A DNA stretch of 64,000 nt, taken from assembly GCA_028583605.1 (NCBI GenBank), contig CM053337.1, positions 15,147,639 to 15,211,638 of the forward strand, given 5' to 3'. The stretch comes from Dastarcus helophoroides (lineage: Eukaryota; Arthropoda; Insecta; Coleoptera; Bothrideridae). The position numbers were made by a program, and so were the translations under genes. Shown piece after piece: positions 11,501-23,500 of this stretch (positions are counted from its first letter, which is position 1; the number at the start of each line of letters is the position of its first letter). A model generated the notes under the pieces. That model saw only the letters and a program-made list of their open reading frames with translations. It was not told where the DNA came from and did no database searches.

Positions 11501-14500
11501 TAAATGTTCAAAATTTAAGTTAATGTTCAGGAAATTTTGCCTTATTTACGAAATTTTAATTTGTTTTATAAAAAAAGTCCAAATTGGTATATCTGACACC
11601 AAGGGCTGTACTCTCCTGCATAAAAATGGTATCTGGTACCTGCCACCCTAACGCAATGGGAAAGAAACTCGAACGTTCACCCAAATTATAAAAAAATTCG
11701 TCTTCCACCATAATCGCTATCATCCGAAGGCCCAATATGAACAACTGAACGAATTAAATATGATTTATATGTGATAAGCGACATCAATTTTTTATTGGTA
11801 GAACGGACTAGTCTTTTGTTATCTTCAAAAATGATACACAAATCTTGTCCCCTGAAATCAAGAAAGAATAAAAAATACAACAGCTGCTTTAACGCGTTTC
11901 GATAGCCAAGCTAAATGTCTAAAAATAAAGTCAATATTCTAGGAAATTTTGCCTTATTTACGAAATTTTAATTTGTTTTATAAAACAAGTCAAAATTAGA
12001 ATATCCGACATCAAGGGCTGTACTCTCTCACATAAAAGCGGTATCTGATACCTGCCACGTTAACGTTATGAGAAAGAAAGTTGACTGGTTACCCAAAATA
12101 TAAACACATTCTTCTCCCATTATAATCGTTATCATCCAAACACTCAGTATGAACGACTAAACGAAGTAAATATGATTGATATGTGATAAACGATATCAAT
12201 TTTTTTTTGTAGAACGGACTGATCCTTGGTTATCTTCAAAAATTGATACACAAATCGTGTCCCCTGAAATCAAGAAAAATTAAAAAACACAACAGATGCC
12301 CTAACGCTTTTCGATAGCCAAGCTATCATCTTCAAAGAGATTACTATTTAATTTATACGAAATTGAATTTAATTCTGAATTTTCAGTACTAACCTCTCAG
12401 CTGAGGCTGATTGTGGTAAGCTGCTCCAGCGCAAGAGTTTGACTCAGTTTTTCCATCTTACATCCCCGAAGGCGATCAATTCAAAAATTGGATTCCTTCT
12501 CACAAAATTGACACTTTAAATTTAAACTCGATCACTTTCTCTACAATTTGACTTAGCAACTTCTAATTTAATTAAATTAATTGAACTTTTTCCCAAACTT
12601 CCTATTTCTAATTTAGAAGTTGATTTTTTGTGAAACAATGTCGCCTTTTTTTTAAATTTTGAATTCAGTGTATAAAAAGTTAAAATCTTGACATAAATGT
12701 TTAAATTTCGATTTTTTGTAGCGTATAGCGTCTATATTTAGGATTTTTGATTTAAAACCCAATTTCCCAATAAAATAAAGTTGTTTCTAGATAAATCTCA
12801 ATTTTGTGATCAAAATTTTGAGATTGAGATTGAAATTTTGAGTTCGAAATTTTGGGATTGAAATTTTGAGATTGAAATTTCGAGATTGAAATTTTGAAAT
12901 CGAAATTTCGAGATTGAAATTTTGAGATCGAAATTTTGATATCGAAATTTTGGGAAACAACTTGAAGTTTCAGCATTAAGTTTCGAAATTGGCGACCAAA
13001 TGAAATCTCGATAATGTAATTTCGTTTCAGTTTTATCGATTTTATGAAAAATTGGAGCGCTTCTCTGGAAGATGAAAATGAACGAATATTGGATGTGGCA
13101 TTTTCCTCTGAGAGATCAATTCAAGATGAAATAGCGAGAGAATCTCAATCGGAAATTTTGACTGTCGTCATCAGCTATCTGGTCATGTTTATATACATTT
13201 CGGTGTCTCTGGGCAAATTTTCTTACCTGGTAAGTAGTTTTCTACTCACTTTTTCGCACGCTAAAATTGTATTTCACTTCTTACTTGTTTTTCCTTCTTA
13301 TAGAAATTCCCAGTCTACTGTTTTGTTTATTTTTTGATTTGTATTGTTAGCTCTAAAGTTCAGAATTTTAATACTATGGGCTTTTTTGAGAAACTTCAAT
13401 TTTTGTTCTCAAGAATTGGATTTTAATTTTTACTTTTTTTCCTAAATGTTCGATAGTTAAGTCAGTATTCTAGAAATTTTGGTTCATTTACGAAATTTTG
13501 ATTTATTTTATTTAAAAAGTCGAAATTGGTATTACCGACACCAAGGGTTGTACTCTCCCGCATAAAAGCGGTATCTGGTACTTGTCCATTAGGTCCGCTA
13601 AGTTGATATTATTCTATACTGATGAGGTCAAGGAATGTCGAAACTCCTCTCGGGTTGTTGGTTGCAAAAATGTTTAACTGTAGCACGTTCGACTGTTTCA
13701 GTACAAACTATTTAATTCACTAACAGAACTTCCTCTTTCTAAAAGTAGAAAAATTCTGGTTGGCTGGATCAGTAACGATCGGTGCCACGATCGTTATTGA
13801 TCATACGACTCTTTTTATTACAAAATATTGAATTGACTAACACAAACACTTCCTGTTTTTAAAGGCAAAAAAATTTGATTCGTGGAATCAATAACGATCG
13901 GTGTCACGATCGTTATATTGATACCAACAAGCAGCCAGGTGATCAATAAAGATCGGTGCCACGATCGTTATTGATTCCACCAATCTATGCAACCTTTCAG
14001 TCTGAGACCAAATTGCTGCTCGGTCTCGGGGGAGTTCTGGTGGTTCTCGCCTCCGTTCTGTGTTCCATTGGTATATGCGGCTACGTGGGGATCGCCACAT
14101 CTCTTCTGACCATTGAAGTTATCCCATTCCTCGTTTTGGCGGTCGGCGTTGACAACATATTCATCATAGTTCAAACTTACGACAGACAACCAAGGCACGT
14201 GATCCGTACGTATCATAGCGCGATTGTGTTAACCTCAGCTCGCTCAGAATTTCAGAAAATGTTGAAGACAACGTCGCTGAAGTCATGGCGAATATTGGCC
14301 CTAGTCTACTACTGACAAGTACCACGGAAATCTTCTGTTTTGCAATCGGTGAGTAAAACTTTGGTTTCAACTTTTTATTGCTCTTCCAACTAAGAGAGCC
14401 AAGAAGCGAAGCAAAGATGAAATTGGGGAAAAAAGAGGGATACTAAAAGAGACATTTTTAGAAAATTTAAACGTTTCTAGAAAATGTTTAATGATATTCT

Positions 14501-17500
14501 TTTCGCAACTGCTTTTATCTCAAAATTTATCACAATCTTTTATTTTTTTCACAAAAGTACGCAATTAAACTGGAAATTAAAGCTTTAGGGATTGTCACTT
14601 TATTTTGAATTTTAACTCCAAACATTTCTTTCTTGAGATTTCGAGTTTAAATTTGGAGAATTTTTACACAAATTCTTAGTCTACTGTTTAAATTTTTATT
14701 TTTTAATTACTATTGTAAACTCTCAGGTTCAGAATTTTAATATTATGGGCCTGTTTTGAGAAACTTCATATTTTCGGTTTTAAAAATTGGATATCAATTC
14801 CGACTTTCTTTTTAAATGTTTGAAAATGAAGTCAATATTCTAGAAATGTTGGTCCATTTACGAAATTTTAGTTTGTCCTATAATAAAAGTCGAAATTGGT
14901 TTATCCGACACCAAGGGCTGTACTCTCCCGCATAAAAGCGGTATCTGGTACCTGTCACGTTAACGTAATGAGTAAGAAAGAGGGAGAGTTTGCTAAAAGA
15001 GACGAGCTAATTTTTCTTCGAACTTCGTTTTTTTTTAGAAATTTGGACATTTTTGTCGAAATTCGTCTTTTTTCGAAATTGCGATTTTCTGGAAATTCGA
15101 CTTTTTCTTTAAATTTTTTTTTTCAAAATTCGTCTTTCTCATAATCAACTATTCTCAAACTTGACTTTTTTTTGAAAATTCGATTTTCTATGTAAAAATT
15201 CCATTTTTTAAATTAGTCGCTTTCTACAAAATTCGTATTTTTCTCGAAATTTCGACTACGTTTCGAGTTTAAATTTGGAATTCTTACACAAATTCTCGGT
15301 CTACGGTTTAATTTTTTATTTTTTAATTACTGTTGTAAACTCCTAGGTTCAGAATTTTAATATTATGGGCCGTTTTGAGAAACTTCAAAATTTCGTTTTT
15401 AAAAATTAGATTTCAATTCTAACTCTTTACCTCTATGTTTGAAAATGAAGCAAGTATTCTAGAAATGTTGGCCCGTTTACGAAATTTCAATTTGTTTTAT
15501 AATAAAAGTCGAAATTGAATTATCTGACACCAAGGGCTGTACTCTCCCACATAAAAGCGGTATCTGGTACCTGTCACGTTAACGTAATGAGTAAGAAAGA
15601 GGGAGAGATTGCTAAGAGAGACGAGCCAATTTTTCTTCGAACTTCGTTTTTTTTTAGAAATTTCGACATTTTAGTCGAAATTCGTCCTTTTTCGAAATTG
15701 GGATTTTTTGAAAATTCGACTCTTTCTTAAAATTTTGATTTTTTGTTCAAAATTCGTCTTTCTCGTAATCAACTATTCTCAAACTTGACTTTTTTTTGAA
15801 AATTCGATTTTCTATGTAAAAATTCCATTTTTTAAATTAGTCGTTTTCTACAAAATTCGTATTTTTCTCGGAATTTCGACTAGCGTTTCGAGTTTAAATT
15901 TGGAATTCTTACACAAATTCTCGGTCTACTGTTTAAATTTTTATTTTTTAATTGCTTTTGTACACTCTTAGGTTCAGAATTTCAATATTATGGGCCTGTT
16001 TTGAGAAACTTCAAATTTTCGGTTTTAAAAATTGGATTGTAATTCTAACTCTTTTCCTATATGTTTGAAAATAAAGTAAGTATTCTAGAAATGTTGGCCC
16101 GTTTACGAAATTTTAATTTGTTTTATAATAAAAAGTCGAAATTGATTTATCTGACACCAAGGGCTGTACTCTCCCACATAAAAGCGGTATCTGGTACCTG
16201 TCACGTTACCGTAATGAGGAAGAAAGAGGGAGAGATTGCTAAAATAGACAACCCAATTTTTCTTCGAACTTTGTTGTTTTCTAGAAATTTCGACATTTTA
16301 GTCGAAATTCATCTCTTTTTCGAAATTGGGATTTTTTGAAAATTCGACTCTTTCTTAAAATTTTGATTTTTTGTTCAAAATTCGTCTTTCTCGTAATCAA
16401 CTTTTCTCAAACTTGACTTTTTTTTGAAAATTCGACTTTCAATGTAAAAATTTCATTTTTTAAATCAGTCGTTTTCTACAAAATTCGTATTTTTCTCGGA
16501 ATTTCGACTACGTTTCGAGTTTAAATTTGGAATTCTTACACAAATTCTCGGTCTACTGTTTAAATTTTTATTTTTTAATTGCTCTTGTAAACTCTTAGGT
16601 TCAGAATTTTAATATTATGGGCCTGTTTTGAGAAACTTCAAATTTTCGGTTTTAAAAATTGGATTGTAATTCTAACTCTTTACCTCTACGTTTGAAAATA
16701 AGTAAGGTATTCTAGAAATGTTGGCCCGTTTACGAAATTTTAATTTGTTTTATAATAAAAGTCGAAATTGATTTATCTGACACCAAGGGCTGTACTCTCC
16801 CACATAAAAGCGGTATCTGGTATCTGTCACGTTAACGTAAGGTGTAAGAAAAAGGGAGAGATTGCTAAAAGAGACGAGCCAATTTTTCTTCGAACTTCGT
16901 TTTTTTTTAGAAATTTCGACATTTTAGTCGAAATTCGTCTTTTTTCGTAATTGGGATTTTCTGGAAATTCGACATTGTTATTGAAATTTCGATTTTTTGT
17001 TCAAAATTTGTCTTTGTTATAATCAATTATCCTCAAACTTGACTTATTTTTGAAAATTCGACTTTCTATGTAAAAATTCCATTTTTTAAATTAGTCGCTC
17101 TCCACGAAATACGTCTTATTCTCGGAATTTCGACTACGTTTTTCAAAATTTTGAGAACAATTTTAACATGTGGAGTCAAGTTTTCTTAAATAATTATCGA
17201 AATTTCAACTTTTAAAAGTCAAAGTTAGAGTTCTGTTTCTCAAAATTTTGACCAAATTCGATATTTTGACGTCTTGAGAGAAGGAGAGAATCAAAGACAC
17301 GAAAATCAAGTTGGGTAACTCAAGTAGACACTTTTTTTTCTAACTTATCATAAAAGAGTTGCTGATCATTTTTTTTTAATCCTTCAGGTGGGTTATCAAC
17401 CATGCCGGCGGTTAACACGTTCGCCATATACGCCACAGTGGCGGTGACATTCGATTTAGTTTTTCAGTTGACGGCTTTCGTTGCACTTTTCACTTTAGAC

Positions 17501-20500
17501 GAGCAACGTCATCAAGTGAGTGACTTATTTTTTGTGTTCGCGTGTATGAGGGGAAAGTTTAAGTGATTTCTTTCAGCAAAGGCGTCTGGACGTTCTATGT
17601 TGTTTGAAAGCCAAGAAAAGCGAAGAGAACGCTCCACCGTCCCCTGGGATAATTTACACCTATTTTAAGAACTTTTATGCCCCATTCATTTTAAGGTATT
17701 GCATTATTGTGTAAATATGAATACTGTTATTACTGTTTCTTTCAACAATATTCTTATGATTAAGAGAGCTCTAAATTAACCAACGAACATGATGCTAAGC
17801 TCTTAAAATACGTGTTTTCAGTAACTCGCATTTTGTGTATTAATTTTTGGATGTAATTCCCCTGTGACTTAAAAAAAAGTAATTGTAGATGCAATTAACA
17901 AAGTTCTTTCTTCAGATACTGGTGTCGAATAGCTATCATGCTAATATTCCTCTTGACAACTTCAATAAGTTTAATTCTGTGCGCTTCGGTCGAAATCGGT
18001 TTAGAGCAGCAGCTATCCATGCCGGAGGATAGTCATGTTTTAAAATATTTTAACGTAAGTAACAATACTACTCTTAATTTCTTTCCTACCCACCTGATAT
18101 GGTGGGGTACTATCCCACATCTGATGTCGTACTACCCCATATCTGATGTCGAACTACCCCACATCTAATACTGTACTACCTGACATCTGATGTTGTATTA
18201 TTATCTCACATCTAATCTGGTACTCATGATGGCACTACCCATCATCTGCTGCGGTACTACTTCATATCACAGCAGATTTGGTGAAGTACTACTCCACTCT
18301 GATGTATTACTCCACATCTGATGTGGTACCTATCCCATATCTGATGTGGTACTATTCCCACATCCGATGTGGTACTATCCCATATCTGATGTGGTACTAT
18401 CCCACATCTGATTTGGTACAATCCCATACTGGTATGGTACTATCCCACACCAGATGTGGTGATATCCTACATGTGATGTGGTACTTTCCCATATCTGATC
18501 TGGTACTATCTTACATCTGATGTGGTATTACCCCACGTCCTATGTGATACTCATGAGCTACTACTTATCAAATGTAGGACTATCCTACATCTGATGTGGT
18601 ACTACCTTACGTCCTATGTGATACTCATGATGATACTACCAATAAAATGTGGACAATCCTTCATCTGATGTGGTAGTATCTGATGTGGTACTAACCCACA
18701 TCTGATATGCTACCCCACATCTCATGTAGTACTTATGATGATACCACCCATTAGATGTGAGGTAGTACTACATCAGATGTTTGACAATACCACATCAAAT
18801 GTGGGGTACCTAAAATATTAGATGTAATGCAATGCTGTAGTACTACTTCATATAACAGCAGATTTGGTGAAGTACTATCCCATTCTGATGTACTATCCCA
18901 CATTTGATGTGGTACTATCCCACATTTGATGTGGTACTATCTCATATTTGATGTGGTACTATCCCACATCTGATGTGGTACTATCCCACATCTGATGTTA
19001 TAGTATCCCACAACTGATATGGTACCATCCCACACCAGATGTGGTGATATGTTACATCTGATGTGGTATTATCTCACATTTGATGTGGTACTATCCCACA
19101 TCTAATGTGGTACTATCCCACATCTAATGTGGTACTATCCCACATCCGATGTAGTACTGTCCCATATCTGATGTGGTACTACTCCACGTCCTATGTGATA
19201 TTCATAATGATACTACCCATCAAATGTGGACTACCCTACATCTGATGTGGTACTATCCCACCTCTGATGTGATACTATCACACATATGATGTTGTACTAC
19301 CCCACATCCTAAGTGGTACTCATAATGATACTACCCATCAGATGTGGACTATCCTAAATCTGATGTGGTACTACCCCATATCTCATATGGTACGTATGAT
19401 GATACCACGTATCAGGTATGAGGTAGTACTACATCAGATGTGGGACAGTCCACATCAGATCTGGGGTACCTAATAAATCAGATGTGGGACAATGCTGCGG
19501 TACTACTTCATATCACAGTAGATTTGGTGAAGTGCTATCCTACTCTGTGTTACTCCACTTCTGATGTTGTACTATCCCACATCTAATGTGGTACTCTCTT
19601 ACACTTGATGGTGCTATCCTACATCTGATGTGGTACTATTCCACATGCGATGTGACACTCTTACATCTACATGTACTACCTCACATCTCATGTGGTACTT
19701 ATGATGATACCACCCATCAGATGTGAGGTAATACTACATCATATATGGGACAGTACCACATCAGATGTGGGGTACCTAATACATCAGATGTGGGGCAATG
19801 CTTGGGTATTACTTCATATCACAGCAGATTTGGTGAAGTAATATCCTTTACTCTGATGTATTACTCCACATCTGATGTAGTACTATCCCACATCTAATGT
19901 GGTACTATCCCACATCTGATGTGGTACTACCCCACATCTCAGGTGGTACTCATGATGACACTACCCATCAGGTGTGGACTATTCTACATCGTATGTGGTA
20001 CTATCCCACATCTGATGCGATAAAATCCCACATCTGATGTGGTACTACAGTAGACTCCCGCTAAAGTTGCGCTCACCGTACTGGATCGACCGTTAAAGTT
20101 GCTACTCCCCGTCATCCCCACCATTGTCGAAAAATATATACGTTTTATTGCTCCTTGCGCAGTTAAGTGGCTTATTCAAAAGTGGCGCTAAAACTCGGAA
20201 GTACAATTCGTTGTTTGAAAACTAAATTGGGGGCATATCTATACAACTTCAACGATCGTATCCTGATATTTTTAACGAGCGGACAACATTAACAGGCCCA
20301 ACTTTAGCGAGAGTCGACTATACCCCACATCTGATATACTACTCAATATTTCATGTGTAGTACTCATGATGATACCACCCCTCAGATGTGAGATAGTACC
20401 ACATCAGATGTGGAATAGTACCACATCAGATGTGGAATAGTACCACATCAAATGTGGGGTTCCTAATACATCAGATGTGGGGTACCTAATACATCAAATG

Positions 20501-23500
20501 TGGGGTACCCGAATACATCAGATGTGGGGTAATGCTTTACCAGATCTGCTGTGACATGGAGTAGTACCGCAACAGATCTGGTGCGGTACCATGTCAGATG
20601 CGGTAACAGCTGCCATTTGTGATTACAGTTCATGGATGATCTCATGGGGATCGGTCCTCCAATATATTGGGTCACCAAGGGCAACGTGGATTACTCGAAT
20701 AAAAGTTTTCAACAAAAATTTTGCGGCTACTGCTGATTGTCCGGAAGATAGCATCGCTTCACAACTATTTTTAGCATCAAAGGTGTCCAATGTGTAAGTA
20801 TAGTCAAAATCGGATATAACGACATCGTTTACAGCGACGCATCGATTATTACGACTAACATGGCAATGTCCCGGCAGATTATTTTAAAAACTAACTGTAC
20901 TGACAGTTATATTGCTTATAACAACTACAGCGTCCTATAGTTTATGGTCCCTTCAATGTCGTTATATCCGGTTTCCACTGTAGTTGAAACTTCTGTCGTT
21001 TCTGTTGTCATTATTCATATTGAACAGGATATTATTCATATTGTCCGGATATTATTATCTTGCCCTGACATTATTTGTATTACCGGCAGTGCTGGATTTA
21101 CGTATAAGTCATACAAGCTATAGCTTAGGGCCCCTACCATCTTGGGGGACCCCAAATAGGGTTAAAGGCCTTTTTTAGTCGATAAAATTGTTAGTATGAA
21201 CCTTTTTTCATGCTCGCAACACTGACCCCATATCTCAACCAGCTTAGGGTCTCATCAAGTTTAAATCTGGTCCTGATTACCTGTCAATATTTACATTGCC
21301 TCAGCCTTATTGATTTTATCTAATTCGTATTTTAATTACTTAGTTCTTATGCAGTCAACGTCGGATATAACGAACTCCGCTTATAACGAACTTCGCATAT
21401 AACGAACTCCGCATATAACGAACTGCGCTTATAACGAATTGCGCTTATAACGAACTTCGCATATAACGAACTGCGCTTATAACGAACTTCGCATATAACG
21501 AACTTCGCATATAACGAACTTCGCATATAACGAACTCCGTATATAACGAACTGCACTTAGAACGAATTCCGTTTATAACAAACTGCGCTTATAACAAATT
21601 CCGCTTATAACGAACTTCGCATATAACGAACTCCACATATAACGATCTGAGCTTATAACGAATTCCGCTTTTGACGAGCACATAACGAACTGCGCTTATA
21701 AGGAACTTCGCATATAACGAACTCCGCTTATAACGAACTGCGCTTTTTGCATGTAACGAACTCCGCATAAAACGAACCACGCTTATAATGAACTCCGTTT
21801 ATAACGAGCTTCGCATATAACGAACTCCGCATATAACGAACTGAGCTTATAACGAATTCCGCTTTTAACGAGCATATAATGAACTACGCTTATAACGAAC
21901 TTCGCATATAACGAACTCCGCTTATAACGAACTGCGCTTATAACGAATTCTGCTTATAAAAATCTTTGCATGTAACGAACTCCCCATAAAACGAACCACG
22001 CTTATAATGAACTCCGCTTATAACGAACTTCGCATATAACGAACTCCGCATATAACGGACTCCGCATATAACGAACTCCGCATATAACGAACTGAGCTTA
22101 TAACGAATTCCGGTTATAACGAACTTCGCATATAACGAACTCTGCATATAACAAACTGTGCTTATAACGAAGTTCGCATATAACAAACTCCGCATATAAC
22201 AAACTGTGCTTATAACGAATTCTGTTATAAAAAACTTTGCATATAACGAACTCCGCATATAACGAACTGCGCTTATAACGAATTCTGCTAATAAAAAACT
22301 TTGCACATAACGAATTCCGCATATCACGAACTCCGCATATAACGAACTCCGCATGTAACGAACTGCGCTTATAACGGACTCCGCATATAACGAACTCCGC
22401 ATATAACGAACTGCGCTTATAACGAATTCCGCTTATAACGAATTTCGCATATAACGAACTCCGCATATAACGAACTGCGCTTATAACGAACTCCGCATAT
22501 AACGAATTCCGCATATAACGAACTCAGCATATAACGAACGGCCGCTTATAACGAACAAAGTTATGGTCCAAAATTCCATAAGAAAGTATGTATTTCGTGT
22601 TCGTTTATAACGAAAAATCGGTTACAACGAACTATTTAAAGATCCCCTTGGTGGATCGTTACATCCGAAGTTGACTATACATCCACGTAACATAAAAAAA
22701 CATACAAACCGCCAGCTTACCCATTTTTATTCCTCGTTTAATCAAATCAATGATCCGATTTTAGCACTTACATTGCCACTCAGTCCACGAATTGGGTGGA
22801 CGATTTCAACGACTGGAAATCCTCCGCAGATTGCTGCAAGTACTTCCCCCGAAATGACAGCTTTTGTCCAAATACGAATCCAGATTGTACGTCATGCGAG
22901 TTTGATCCAGGCAACGCGACGATATCAGAGGCAGACTATTTTAGAAAGTACTTTTCGTTTTTCCTGAGCGACAACCCGACCGCCAATTGTGGAAAAGGCG
23001 GCCACCCTTCATATTCCACAGTGAGTCAATTTTTTCACAAATTATTTTGTTACTACGTGCTCTCGTTGATTTTGGTGGAACGGACTGGTCCTTTGTTATA
23101 TTCAAAAATTGAAATACAAATCTTGTCCTCTGAAACCAAAAAAGATTAAAAAAACACAACAGAGGTTGCTCTAACGCGTTTCGATAGCCAAGCTATCATC
23201 TTCAGAGAGATACTATCTCACAACATAACAGAGGTTGCTCTAATTGCGTTTCGATAGTCAAGCTATCATCTTCAGAGAGATACCATCTCACAACATAACA
23301 GAGGTTGCTCTAATGCGTTTCGATAGTCAAGCTATCATCTTCAGAGAGATACTATCTCACAACGCAACAGAGGTCGCTCTAACGCGTTTCGATAACCAAG
23401 CTATCACCTTCAGAGCGTGTTTTTAATCTTTCTTGGTTTCAGAGGAGAAGATTTGTATCTCTATTTTAGAACGTTGATGTCTTATGTTTAATTCTGAACT

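Noticed and set aside
13956..14315. Single 119-codon exon through 14205
   Set aside because: NPC1 similarity ends at PRHVI and resumes in another frame after a GT-AG bounded 50-nt segment, so two exons fit better.
18080..20560. CRISPR-like array
   Set aside because: Repeats are directly adjacent with no unique spacers, in a eukaryotic intron. The same applies to all other arrays here.
21347..22514. Minus-strand frames with [10 protein letters not shown] repeats
   Set aside because: 16-bp minisatellite read every 48 bp; different frames give similar repeats and the sequence is the interior of a MITE.
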